Shown here: positions 35,278 to 43,765 of the stretch, in pieces | Position numbering within the stretch: the stretch's first letter is position 1 | How the letters are laid out: each line of letters opens with the position of its first letter | Source: JAAGZL01 sp050297535 | GTDB lineage: Bacteria; Pseudomonadota; Gammaproteobacteria; Chromatiales; Chromatiaceae | Length of the DNA: 64,000 bases | Direction: 5' to 3' | NCBI GenBank assembly: GCA_050297535.1 | Contig: JBNKSV010000008.1 | Location: 7,984-71,983 of the forward strand | Program-made: the position numbers and the translations under genes | The notes under the pieces: generated by a model | What the model was told of the DNA's origin: nothing | The model's database searches: none | The model's input: only the letters and a program-made list of their open reading frames with translations

Positions 35278-36117
35278 ATGGCGAAAAATAAAGGCAATAA
35301 AAAGAACCGAAAACATAAACCAACCTTGGCCGATAAAGCCGATCACCATAAGTTGTATGAACTATCTGTGCAATGCGCGGAATCCGAAATCGACTTTATT
35401 GATGCGGCCTATAAAAGCATGCGTGACACCAAGGCAAAACTGTTACGCGAAGATTTTTGCGGTACTGCAAACGTCTGCTGCGAGTGGGTACGCAGACGCA
35501 AAGGAAATTATGCTATTGGGGTAGACATTGACCAGGAGGTACTCGCCTGGGGCAAGAAACATAAAGTTAAAAAGCTTTCACCCGCGCAACAAGAGCGTGT
35601 CACTCTGATCAGTTCTGATGTCCTAAATGTAGCTACCGACGCGCCAGATATCATCTCTGCCATGAACTTCAGCTACTGGCTATTCAAGAATCGCAAGGAT
35701 CTACTCTGTTATTTTAAGACCGTACTATCCGCTTTGAAGCAGGATGGAATATTCTTTCTCGATGCCTATGGTGGCTATGACTCTTATAAAGAGATAGTTG
35801 AAAAGCGGCAGGTGGAGGATGGTAACTTCACCTATGTTTGGGAACAGGAGAGATATAATCCGATTGATGGCAACCTAATATGCCATATACACTTTTCATT
35901 CCCGGATGGCTCTCGTCTGGATAAGGCGTTTAGCTACGATTGGAGATTATGGACGCTACCTGAGATTCAAGACCTGTTAAACGAAGCTGGATTCAGCAAG
36001 ATCACAACCTACTGGCAGGGTTTTGATAAGGACGGAGAACCGGACGGCGACTTCAAGCCAGCGACTGTGGCAGACGCTGATGCTGGGTGGATATGCTATC
36101 TTGCTGCTGAAAAATAG
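35278..36117 (+). CDS. Class I SAM-dependent methyltransferase, substrate unknown
   Basis: This 279-residue cytoplasmic protein starts with a very basic tail (MAKNKGNKKNRKHKP) and then a Rossmann methyltransferase fold. The cofactor loop is LLREDFCGTANVCCEW, the acidic ribose-binding residue lies in AIGVDIDQEVLAWG, then LISSDVLN, DIISAMNFSYWLF and DGIFFLDAYGGYDSY. The basic N-terminus suggests RNA or nucleic acid contact. Close relatives are annotated only as methyltransferases. An AAAGG ribosome site precedes the ATG. It is a single gene, convergent with the chemotaxis cluster. Confidence 0.8.
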   Translation: MAKNKGNKKNRKHKPTLADKADHHKLYELSVQCAESEIDFIDAAYKSMRDTKAKLLREDFCGTANVCCEWVRRRKGNYAIGVDIDQEVLAWGKKHKVKKLSPAQQERVTLISSDVLNVATDAPDIISAMNFSYWLFKNRKDLLCYFKTVLSALKQDGIFFLDAYGGYDSYKEIVEKRQVEDGNFTYVWEQERYNPIDGNLICHIHFSFPDGSRLDKAFSYDWRLWTLPEIQDLLNEAGFSKITTYWQGFDKDGEPDGDFKPATVADADAGWICYLAAEK

Positions 36118-36125
36118 CCTGTCTG

Positions 36126-36521
36126 TTATACAGCCTTTTTAACCCCATGCAACATAACAAGCAACTCCGCCTCGCTTTTGCTAAGGCCTAACTCCTCCAC
36201 CAATCTGGAAGCACCCGCCCCCTTCTGCACCATCTGGATAGCCTCACCATATGGACGATCACTAGCTCCAGCCTGCTTGGATGTTTCCATGCTCTCTTGG
36301 CGATGAATCAGATCCCTGCCATTACGCTCCAGTTTTATTACCCGTTTATCCACCCCTACCGCGCTGGCGCATAAAACGTTTGTTGTGGTTGCAAGTTGTT
36401 CGATCTGTTTAGTCAAATCACTAATACGCTGATCCTGCCGACGAATGGCCTTTGCCTGTCTTAGATGAAAATACACAACCAAACACCCGACAACAATCAA
36501 CAATATAATCACTGGATTCAT
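36126..36521 (-). CDS. DUF2802 protein at the end of the chemotaxis cluster
   Basis: This is a 131-residue protein from the ATG at 36521 (MNPVIILLIVVGCLVVYFHL). A GTG 15 nt upstream would overlap the preceding small gene. It has one N-terminal membrane helix, a coiled coil (RRQDQRISDLTKQIEQLATT) and a C-terminal helix-turn-like block PYGEAIQMVQKGAGASRLVE and LSKSEAELLVML, which is the DUF2802 signature. Proteins of this family accompany cheW in polar-flagellum clusters; function is unknown. It is the last gene of the long minus-strand cluster. Confidence 0.78.
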   Translation of the reverse strand: MNPVIILLIVVGCLVVYFHLRQAKAIRRQDQRISDLTKQIEQLATTTNVLCASAVGVDKRVIKLERNGRDLIHRQESMETSKQAGASDRPYGEAIQMVQKGAGASRLVEELGLSKSEAELLVMLHGVKKAV

Positions 36522-36532
36522 GCCATCACCTA

Positions 36533-36703
36533 TCACGCATAATCATCTATATGTGGCCTGCTGTTATCCGGCTGCTGCTTCTTTTCTTCCTTATCCTTGT
36601 CCTGATCACGTTCCGATTTTGGAACCTTCTTATCCCCCACCTTCCTACTTGGTCTGGTGGGCCAAACGGGTTTTACCGGATAAGGTTCACGAATATCAGG
36701 CAT
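36533..36703 (-). CDS. Small charged protein between cheW and the DUF2802 gene
   Basis: This 56-residue ORF (MPDIREPYPVKPVWP start, HIDDYA end) is rich in Lys, Asp, Glu and Pro, with no membrane segment. It sits 15 nt after cheW and ends 12 nt before the DUF2802 ATG, in the same direction, so it fits the operon. Pseudomonas clusters have a similarly placed hypothetical gene next to cheW. The proline-rich, probably disordered chain suggests a linker or interaction peptide; no function is known. Confidence 0.65.
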   Translation of the reverse strand: MPDIREPYPVKPVWPTRPSRKVGDKKVPKSERDQDKDKEEKKQQPDNSRPHIDDYA

Positions 36704-36718
36704 GATCATCTATCCATA

Positions 36719-37201
36719 TCAAAGCTGTGCAACCTCGGCCCACTCTTCGTCGGTTAGCAGTTTTTGCAGATCAACTACAATCAGCAGTCCTTTTTCCATG
36801 GTGGCAATGCCCTGGATATATCTTGAACTTTCGTCATTGCCAACATTGGGAGCGGCATCTATCTGCGACTCTTTTAACTCCACAACCTCAGCTACCGCAT
36901 CAACCATAATACCCACGACCTGTTTGTCGCATTCGATTATGACAATCCTGCTGGAATCGGTCACTTCATCATCTGGCAGACCAAAACGCAGCCTGGTATC
37001 TATTACCGTCACCACATTGCCGCGCAGATTAATAATGCCGAGAACATATTCCGGAGCACCGGGTACCGGAGCTATCTCAGTTATCCGCAGTACTTCCTGA
37101 ACATGCATTACATTGATGCCATAGGTCTCATCCTGTAACCTGAAGGTGACCAACTGGATTATCGGGTCATTCCCTGATTCTTCAATATCGTCAAAGCTCA
37201 T
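36719..37201 (-). CDS. cheW: Chemotaxis coupling protein CheW
   Basis: This is a 160-residue protein from the ATG at 37201, with GGGAG 7 nt upstream (an in-frame TTG lies just before). It is a single CheW domain: IQLVTFRLQDETYGINVMHV, the conserved EVLRITEIAPVPGAPEYVLG and INLRGNVVTVIDTR. It links chemoreceptors to CheA in polar arrays. It is encoded downstream of parC and parP, as in Vibrio and Pseudomonas polar clusters; a 74-nt gap separates it from parP. Confidence 0.94.
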   Translation of the reverse strand: MSFDDIEESGNDPIIQLVTFRLQDETYGINVMHVQEVLRITEIAPVPGAPEYVLGIINLRGNVVTVIDTRLRFGLPDDEVTDSSRIVIIECDKQVVGIMVDAVAEVVELKESQIDAAPNVGNDESSRYIQGIATMEKGLLIVVDLQKLLTDEEWAEVAQL

Positions 37202-37275
37202 CAATTTTCTCCCGCAATAAGTCCCGCGTAGATGTCAAAATCCAGTCATTATTGGTTAATAACTGTATATTTGCA

Positions 37276-37989
37276 TTATTCATGCCTAATAATCTTCAGC
37301 AAGGCCTCTATATCTACCAAAACAATCAGTTTTTCTCTGATCGTACCTGCCATCCATAAACGGTCAGGATGGGGTATGGACCAGTGCACTTCATCTTTGT
37401 TTAGTACCAATGGTTTCCCCAAGCTATCGCATGCCAAACCGAAACGATGGTCTCCAATAATCAGTATGTGACTACCTTGCTCCTGGCATACCCCGTTCTC
37501 AGCTGCCTGTTCTGGCACCAATAATTTAGCCGTATCCACCACCACTACCTTGTGTTCACGGTCTTGCAGCACCCCCATATGCCATGCTGGCTGGAAAGGC
37601 ATTGGGGTAAGCTCCAGATCCCATTTTACTATGTTGTCTAAGGCAAGAAGCGGAATAGCAAGGGTCAACTCACCCACCCTCATTATAAGACACTGAAACG
37701 GCTCTTGCGCCCAATCCGGAGCAGATCTTTCCTCTTGTGCCTCCAGTTCCTCCTCAAGATACTCGACCTGATCGGAAACTACTTGCTGCTGTATCTCCTC
37801 TGGTTCGACCTCTGGGGGTGGACTTATGGTTATAACCTCGGCTGTTTCTTGCTTGATCTCGACTGCCGTTTCGGTCTCGCCATAATCTGGTATCTCGCTT
37901 AATAAAGCCTCCAGATATTGATGGACTATGTGCTCCTGATCCTCCAGCTTGGTTTCTTGCTTATCTTCTCTTTTATTCAACTCACTCAT
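37276..37989 (-). CDS. parP: ParP-like CheW-domain protein (polar array localisation)
   Basis: This 237-residue protein has a helical and acidic N-terminal half (IVHQYLEALLSEIPDY and a Glu/Val/Gln-rich linker) and a C-terminal CheW-like domain (FQCLIMRVGELTLAIPLLAL, WHMGVLQDREHKVVVVDTA, DSLGKPLVLNKDEVHW). In Vibrio, ParP couples ParC to CheA so that chemotaxis arrays sit at the pole. The 4-nt overlap with the ParA-like gene supports this role. It differs from CheW by its long N-terminal arm. Confidence 0.85.
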   Translation of the reverse strand: MSELNKREDKQETKLEDQEHIVHQYLEALLSEIPDYGETETAVEIKQETAEVITISPPPEVEPEEIQQQVVSDQVEYLEEELEAQEERSAPDWAQEPFQCLIMRVGELTLAIPLLALDNIVKWDLELTPMPFQPAWHMGVLQDREHKVVVVDTAKLLVPEQAAENGVCQEQGSHILIIGDHRFGLACDSLGKPLVLNKDEVHWSIPHPDRLWMAGTIREKLIVLVDIEALLKIIRHE

Positions 37990-38786
37990 CCCGCCATCTC
38001 CTTACCGGATGGGGTACTGTCACTGTTATGGAGATATTCAAGCAACTTGGTGTATGCCAGTACTCCATGGGTATCAGGGCTGTAGACTGTCGGTGGAATT
38101 CCGGCTTTGCTGGATTCGCGAAACTTGGTGTCGACAGGAATAACATCATTCCACAACATGTCGGGATATGTTTCCCGTAGCATCCGCAGACTGTCTAAAG
38201 ATGCCCTGGTGCGACGATCAAAAAACGTCGGCACTATCGTGTATGGCAAGGAGGCTTCACGTGATTTCAGGATCATATTCAATGTGTGCATCATGCGTTC
38301 CAGACCCTTCAACGCCAAAAACTCGGTCTGTACCGGCATGATTAGGCGTTCACATGCCGCCAAGGCATTTACCATCAACACCCCAAGCATGGGTGGACAA
38401 TCTATTAACACATAGTCAAATCGGTCAGATAGCTTATGTAAAGTCTGTTTCAGAACCAGCCCCATGCCTTCAAGTCGTCCGCTCTGCCGATCCAACGTGG
38501 CTAAGGCCATTGAGGCCGGCAACAGCTCCAAACCTTCAGTCCCGGTTTGCCTAATCAACGTGTTTGCATCTATCTGCTGCTTATCCATCTTGGCGCTAAA
38601 CAGAGAGTAGGTGCTCTGCTCCAGGGTATCTGGATCATAGCGGAAATAGCTGGTCATAGAGCCATGGGGATCAATATCCACCAAGAGAGTACGTAGCCCC
38701 CAACTGGCCAGAAGTCCGCCCAGAGTCACTGCGGTGGTAGTCTTGCCAACACCGCCCTTCTGATTTGCTATGGTCCAGATCCTCAT
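37986..38786 (-). CDS. parC: ParA-family ATPase ParC (polar chemotaxis array positioning)
   Basis: This is a 266-residue P-loop ATPase with deviant Walker A NQKGGVGKTTTAVTLGG, DIDPHGSMTSYF and DYVLIDCPPMLG. Chromosome-partition ParA proteins have a ParB neighbour; here the neighbours are MotD and a CheW-domain protein, so it is the chemotaxis type (ParC in Vibrio, PA1462-like in Pseudomonas). It recruits arrays to the cell pole. It overlaps motD and parP by 4 nt each, showing tight coupling. Confidence 0.88.
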   Translation of the reverse strand: MRIWTIANQKGGVGKTTTAVTLGGLLASWGLRTLLVDIDPHGSMTSYFRYDPDTLEQSTYSLFSAKMDKQQIDANTLIRQTGTEGLELLPASMALATLDRQSGRLEGMGLVLKQTLHKLSDRFDYVLIDCPPMLGVLMVNALAACERLIMPVQTEFLALKGLERMMHTLNMILKSREASLPYTIVPTFFDRRTRASLDSLRMLRETYPDMLWNDVIPVDTKFRESSKAGIPPTVYSPDTHGVLAYTKLLEYLHNSDSTPSGKEMAG

Positions 38787-39643
38787 GGCCCGACCCCGGG
38801 TCTGGATGTATCTATACCTTCACTGAGCCGCTGGTTATCCAGGGTCTTTATGATCAATGCGACACGGCGATTCTTTTGCCTACCATCTTCGTCATCATTA
38901 CTTGCCGTTGGACGGAATTCCCCATAACCGACAGCCGCTATGCGATCTGGATTAACACCTAGCCTTACCAATAGATGGGTGACGCTGGCCGCGCGCACCG
39001 CAGACAACTCCCAGTTGGATGGAAAGAGTATGGTCCTGATAGGTACATTATCGGTATGGCCCTCTACTACAATCTGGTTCGGCAAGGGCGTGAGAATGCC
39101 TGAAATATCTCTTAACAAGTTTATAGCAGTTCTGGAAAGACTGGCGCTGCCGCTATCAAAGAGCATTTTGCTCTTCATCTCTACCTCTATGCCTATATCT
39201 GTCTTCTTGATATTGACCAGATCGTCGGCGATAAACGGCGCTAGCGCGGATTCTAGCGCAGCTGCGGTTTGCTCAAGATTTCCCTGGGTAGTAGCTTCCG
39301 CATCCGATTTTCCTTTGGTACCAACCCCTTTATCATCTATAAGATCCAGTGGATTTTCGGTATCGGAAGTTTCAAGTGTGCCAGGTTCAGATGCAGCATA
39401 CTCGCCCGCAACCGGATTGGTAGTACGCACCTTCTCGCCAACCTGAATAGGATCAAGGCTCTGGGCCGAGGTCAGGAATGCATCTGTCAGGGTCTCAGAT
39501 AAAACCCGGTACTTGCCGTCGTTGACCGAGGAAATCGAGTACATGACCACAAAGAAGGCAAACAGTAACGTAATAAAATCGGCATAGGAGACCAACCATC
39601 TTTCATGGTTTGGGTGCTCTTCATGTCTGATCTTTCTCGCCAT
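38783..39643 (-). CDS. motD: Flagellar motor stator protein MotD (MotB-like)
   Basis: This is a 286-residue protein. One N-terminal membrane helix carries the proton-channel aspartate (WLVSYADFITLLFAFFVVMY). A plug and linker follow, then a C-terminal OmpA-like peptidoglycan-binding domain (IVVEGHTDNVPI, AASVTHLLVRLGV, NDDEDGRQKNRRVALII). Family role: stator anchor for polar flagellum rotation. It pairs with motC directly upstream (18-nt gap). The MotC/MotD pair is typical of Pseudomonas-type clusters, where a second MotAB set often exists. Confidence 0.9.
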   Translation of the reverse strand: MARKIRHEEHPNHERWLVSYADFITLLFAFFVVMYSISSVNDGKYRVLSETLTDAFLTSAQSLDPIQVGEKVRTTNPVAGEYAASEPGTLETSDTENPLDLIDDKGVGTKGKSDAEATTQGNLEQTAAALESALAPFIADDLVNIKKTDIGIEVEMKSKMLFDSGSASLSRTAINLLRDISGILTPLPNQIVVEGHTDNVPIRTILFPSNWELSAVRAASVTHLLVRLGVNPDRIAAVGYGEFRPTASNDDEDGRQKNRRVALIIKTLDNQRLSEGIDTSRPGVGP

Positions 39644-39661
39644 CTGTGCCGGTCCAATAAC

Positions 39662-40402
39662 TCAATTTAGATATCCCTGAAGTTTAGACTCTATATGACG
39701 CGGATTTTCCCCTTCGGCTATGGATACGATACCTTCGATGATCATGGCGCGGTAATGGGATTTGGCAAGAGCTATGGATTTCAGCTTGCTGCCATACGGT
39801 AACAGAAACAGGTTGGCTAGACCCACGCCATAGATGGTAGCAACGAATGCAGTGGCGATACCGCTACCAAGTTTGGCCGGATCAGCCAGATTCTGCATCA
39901 CGTGAATCAAACCCATCACCGCCCCAATGATACCTATGGTAGGCGAATATCCACCCATGGCCTCGAACACCTTAGCGGCCTGCATATCATGGTGTTCTCT
40001 GCTGTCCAGTTCTACCTCCAGGATATCGCGTATGGACTCTGGTTCACTGCCATCAACCAGCAACTGCATACCTTTACGCACAAACAGGTCCGGTTCGTTA
40101 TCCGCTATCTCTTCGAGACCGAGCAGACCCTCTCTCCTGGCGATATTGCCCCATTTAACCATCTTGTCTATCGCCTCATTCAGATCGAGTCTGGGTGGGC
40201 GAAATACGCTGCCTGAAACCCTTATGGCATGGATGAACACACTAACCGGCGTCTGTAGCAAAATTGCGCCGATGGTCCCGCCGATCACTATGACCATAGC
40301 CGGACCATTTACCAGTGAATCTATATGACCACCTTCCAGGAGATTGCCACCAATGATGGCGGCAAATGCGATGACGACTCCAATGATACTCAGTATGTCC
40401 AT
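39662..40402 (-). CDS. motC: Flagellar motor stator protein MotC (MotA-like)
   Basis: This is a 246-residue MotA/PomA-family membrane protein with four spans. The conserved cytoplasmic loop (KMVKWGNIARREGLLGLEEI, FVRKGMQLLVDG) touches FliG, and the channel-forming spans contain GYSPTIGIIGAVMGLIHVM and GIATAFVATIYGVGLANL. It forms the ion channel with MotD. The start codon directly abuts the cheB stop. Ion specificity cannot be decided from sequence alone. Confidence 0.92.
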   Translation of the reverse strand: MDILSIIGVVIAFAAIIGGNLLEGGHIDSLVNGPAMVIVIGGTIGAILLQTPVSVFIHAIRVSGSVFRPPRLDLNEAIDKMVKWGNIARREGLLGLEEIADNEPDLFVRKGMQLLVDGSEPESIRDILEVELDSREHHDMQAAKVFEAMGGYSPTIGIIGAVMGLIHVMQNLADPAKLGSGIATAFVATIYGVGLANLFLLPYGSKLKSIALAKSHYRAMIIEGIVSIAEGENPRHIESKLQGYLN

Positions 40403-41485
40403 TTAGACCGCCTTGACCAGGGATGGACCTATTTCATCTAACGGCAATACCAAATCTGATAATCCCCGCTTTTCCACAGCCTGTGGCATACCATAGATAA
40501 CGCAGCTTGCCTCATCTTGGCTCCAGACAGTAGCGTCGCACTGTTTCAACAGACTTGCCCCCTGGCTGCCATCTGCGCCCATACCAGTGAGGATTACCGC
40601 CAGCACCGAATCACGTAATGTACGTGCGGCTGACTCAAGGGTTATGTCAACACTCGGTTTATATGTCTCGCCAGCCACTCCGTCCCGGATAGTCACTAGG
40701 GTTTGCGTGCCTGTGCTACGAAAAGATAACTGCTTACCACCAGGCGCAAGCAGAATACGTCCAGGTATAAGCGCATCGCCGTCATCTGCTTCCTTTACGC
40801 TCAGATTGCATAGAGTATTAAGTCTCTCGGCATATGCCTTGGTGAAATTCGCCGGCATATGCACTACCAGCACCATAGGCACACGAAAACTGGCCGGCAG
40901 AGAGCAGACCAATTTCTGTATAGCAACAGGACCACCGGTTGAGGCGCCGACAACAACCAACTTATAGCTGCCCTTTTTGGATGAGGGTTTTTGCTCGGCC
41001 CGTCTCGAAGAATATGCGGGGATGGCATGTCTCTGCGCGATGGACTGAGCAACGCCGCCCGCCCTCTTCCTACTAATGGCTATGACTCTCTGGATAAGCT
41101 TGACGGAGAGATTGCGTATGGATTCCGTTGATGAATCGGTCTGCTTGGGAATAAAATCCACAGCCCCTGCGTTTAGCGCATCTAGTGTTGCCTGAGCGCC
41201 ATCGCTGGTATATGAAGACAGCATAAGAATAGGGGTGGGTATCTCATCCATGATCTTCTTTACTGCGCTGATGCCGTCCATGATCGGCATCTCCACATCC
41301 ATAGTGATCACATCAGGTCTGAGGCGGTGCGCCTCTTTCACCCCTGATGCTCCGTCACCGGCGGTTCCGACCACCTCTATCCTGTCATCAGCAGAAAGCA
41401 TATTGGTTATGCGATGTCGAAAAAATGCCGAATCATCTATGACCAGCACTTTAATCTTGTTTGGTATATTCCGATCCAGGTTCAT
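40403..41485 (-). CDS. cheB: Chemotaxis protein-glutamate methylesterase CheB
   Basis: This is a 360-residue protein. An N-terminal receiver (KVLVIDDSAFFRHRI, DVITMDVEMPIMDG) is joined by a linker to the methylesterase domain, with catalytic Ser in VGASTGGPVAI, His in VLVVHMP and Asp in ILTGMGADGSQG. It removes methyl groups from receptors for adaptation when phosphorylated by CheA. It follows cheA after about 100 nt. cheR is not in this window, so the methyltransferase must be elsewhere. Confidence 0.94.
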   Translation of the reverse strand: MNLDRNIPNKIKVLVIDDSAFFRHRITNMLSADDRIEVVGTAGDGASGVKEAHRLRPDVITMDVEMPIMDGISAVKKIMDEIPTPILMLSSYTSDGAQATLDALNAGAVDFIPKQTDSSTESIRNLSVKLIQRVIAISRKRAGGVAQSIAQRHAIPAYSSRRAEQKPSSKKGSYKLVVVGASTGGPVAIQKLVCSLPASFRVPMVLVVHMPANFTKAYAERLNTLCNLSVKEADDGDALIPGRILLAPGGKQLSFRSTGTQTLVTIRDGVAGETYKPSVDITLESAARTLRDSVLAVILTGMGADGSQGASLLKQCDATVWSQDEASCVIYGMPQAVEKRGLSDLVLPLDEIGPSLVKAV

Positions 41486-41585
41486 CGGAAACCACCACTA
41501 CTGTATAGCTGAAGACGCTCTCTCATTTGCAGGGGAAGCATGCACCATAACCGGATTACGTATATCAGCATAGTGTGAACTGGCC

Positions 41586-43754
41586 CTAAAATCTTCGTGC
41601 ATATTTTCTTAATAACCCAGGCACATCAAGAATAAGAGCGATCTTGCCATCTCCAGTAATCGTTGCGCCAGCCATACCATCTAATCCCTGCAACAGCGCG
41701 CCAAGAGGTTTAATCACCACCTCTTCCTGGCCGATAAGATGATCTACGACCAGTCCTACCTGAATACCTCCTACATGCACAACCACCACATGACCAACAC
41801 TATAATCCGGCTCGGTACCCTTATTGTGAATAAGCCATTTGCTTAAATAGAACAGAGGCAGCGCCCTCTCTCTGACCATAATGGTAAGCTGCCCATCAAC
41901 CACATTGGTCTGGCCAAGATCAAGATTGAATATTTCTACCACCGTTGAAAGAGGTAGAGCGAACGGCTGGTTGCCCAGTTTGACCATAAGTGTTGGCAAT
42001 ATAGCCAGCGTTAGTGGCAGTTTGATTATAATCACGCTACCGGCACCAAGCTCTGAATTGATCTCCACGGTACCATTCATCTGAGCAATACGGGTCTTTA
42101 CAACGTCCATACCGACGCCACGACCGGATACGTCCGAGATCTCGGTCTTGGTAGAAAAGCCTGGGTGAAAGATAAGATTATACAGGTCCTTATCGGTGAG
42201 CCTTGCTGCGGCCTCTTCATCCATCATGCCCTTTTCCACCGCCTTAGCACGCAAAACATTCGGATCCATGCCTTTACCATCATCCGTAATGGTAAGCAGG
42301 ATATGGTCACCTTCCTGGGCGGCGGAAAGTATGACCTTTCCTGTTCTCGGTTTACCTGCCATCTCACGTTCATCGGGAAGCTCAATACCGTGATCCACCG
42401 CATTACGCACCAGATGCACCATAGGATCGGCCAAGGCCTCCACCAGGTTTTTATCCAGATCGGTCTCCTCACCGTGCAATTCCAGGTCAATATCCTTCTT
42501 AAGGCTACGCGCCAGATCGCGCACTACCCTTGGAAACCGCCCGAAGACCTTCTTAACCGGTAGCATCCTGGTCTTCATTACCGAGTTCTGCAGATCAGCT
42601 GTAACCAGATCAAGATTTGCAACAGCGTTTGCCACCTCTTCATCGTCCATCCGGGATTTGAGCGTTGCCAGTCTGTTGCGCACCAACACCAACTCCCCGA
42701 CCATATTCATAATGTCGTCTAAACGGGCGGTATCGACACGCACAGTGGTTTCTGCAGCGGCAGGTGCAGCCGCCTTCTTTTGTGCTGTGGCGCCGCCTCC
42801 ATCAGTGGATTTCTTTGTTGGTTTTGGTTTCTCTTTTAGAGTCGGTTTATCTGCCGGTTTTGGCTTGTCCTTTGGTTTTTCAACCTGTTTTGGTTGCGGA
42901 GCGTTCTGATTTGGGATGCCTCCATGCTTTCCCTTGCCATGCAACTCATCCAGTAAGGCATCGAACTCCTCTTCAGTAATATCATCTGACCCTGCTTTGG
43001 TGTTGGCTGCAGCAGGTTTCGCCTCAGGTTGGGCAGTCGTTTTGGGTGGAACACCACCGTGTTTTCCCTTGCCATGCAGTTGATCCAGAAGATCCTCAAA
43101 CTCCTCTTCCGTGATGTCATCCGATTTGGTTGTAGGTTGGGCGACAGCTGGTTTTGTCTCTGGAGGCGTGTCCTCATGAGTCGGAACGCCCCCATGTTTA
43201 CCCTTGCCATGCAATTGATCCAGAAGATTCTCAAACTCTTCTTCGGTGATGTCATCCGATTCGGTTGTAGATGATGCCGTTTCCTGGACCTCCGGTTCCT
43301 CTTCGGGCTCTGGTTCAGGTTCATCTTCCGGCTCAGGCTCAGGTTCCTCTTCCCCAGCCTCTTCTGCCGGCTTAGCCAGCTGCTCTAGGGTTGCGATTAG
43401 GGCCGGATCAGCCGGTTCAGGATCTTCTCCATCTTGAACATTGGCAAACATTGCGTTTACTTCATCCAGCACCTGCAACACCGCATCCATAAGCTCTGCA
43501 TCCACCGCACGCTGTCCTTGACGCAAAACGTTGAATACATCCTCTGCCCGATGGCATACAGTGACTAGTGCATCTATCCCCAGGAACCCGGCACCACCTT
43601 TGATGGTGTGAAAGCCACGAAACACAGTATTCAGAAGATCATAGTCATCCGGAGAATGTTCTAGATCAACCAGCTGTTCATTCAACTGTTCTAGTATCTC
43701 TCCGGCCTCAACTAGAAAGTCTTGCAGGATTTCGTCATTAGTATCTATGGCCAT
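41586..43754 (-). CDS. cheA: Chemotaxis histidine kinase CheA with triple repeat in the linker
   Basis: This is a 722-residue protein. The HPt domain has phospho-His49 (FRGFHTIKGGAGFLG). An acidic Pro/Glu linker (about 130-160) leads to three 26-residue repeats (166-191, 211-236, 256-281), each DDITEEEF...LLD.LHGKGKHGG, spaced exactly 45 residues apart. A Lys/Pro stretch, dimerisation domain, HATPase (LVRNAVDHGIELPDER, GRGVGMDVVKTRI) and C-terminal CheW-like domain follow. No classical P2 domain is evident; the repeats occupy that position and may dock CheY or another partner. The kinase phosphorylates CheY and CheB. The repeats are the odd feature. Confidence 0.94.
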   Translation of the reverse strand: MAIDTNDEILQDFLVEAGEILEQLNEQLVDLEHSPDDYDLLNTVFRGFHTIKGGAGFLGIDALVTVCHRAEDVFNVLRQGQRAVDAELMDAVLQVLDEVNAMFANVQDGEDPEPADPALIATLEQLAKPAEEAGEEEPEPEPEDEPEPEPEEEPEVQETASSTTESDDITEEEFENLLDQLHGKGKHGGVPTHEDTPPETKPAVAQPTTKSDDITEEEFEDLLDQLHGKGKHGGVPPKTTAQPEAKPAAANTKAGSDDITEEEFDALLDELHGKGKHGGIPNQNAPQPKQVEKPKDKPKPADKPTLKEKPKPTKKSTDGGGATAQKKAAAPAAAETTVRVDTARLDDIMNMVGELVLVRNRLATLKSRMDDEEVANAVANLDLVTADLQNSVMKTRMLPVKKVFGRFPRVVRDLARSLKKDIDLELHGEETDLDKNLVEALADPMVHLVRNAVDHGIELPDEREMAGKPRTGKVILSAAQEGDHILLTITDDGKGMDPNVLRAKAVEKGMMDEEAAARLTDKDLYNLIFHPGFSTKTEISDVSGRGVGMDVVKTRIAQMNGTVEINSELGAGSVIIIKLPLTLAILPTLMVKLGNQPFALPLSTVVEIFNLDLGQTNVVDGQLTIMVRERALPLFYLSKWLIHNKGTEPDYSVGHVVVVHVGGIQVGLVVDHLIGQEEVVIKPLGALLQGLDGMAGATITGDGKIALILDVPGLLRKYARRF
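42912..43259 (-). repeat. Three tandem protein-motif repeats in cheA
   Basis: This is the DNA coding for the three 26-residue ITEEEF/LHGKGKHGG motifs at a constant 135-bp period. The core motif is nearly invariant while the 19-residue spacers (Thr, Pro, Ala, Lys rich) and codon choices differ, so the duplication is old and the motif is under selection. Confidence 0.9.
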
Positions 43755-43765
43755 ATATCAGACCC

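Noticed and set aside
41498..41602. 34-codon ORF on the minus strand overlapping the cheA end and the cheA-cheB gap
   Set aside because: It starts inside cheA with only a weak ribosome site (AAGAAAAT) and its composition is not protein-like enough to claim; it may be chance.
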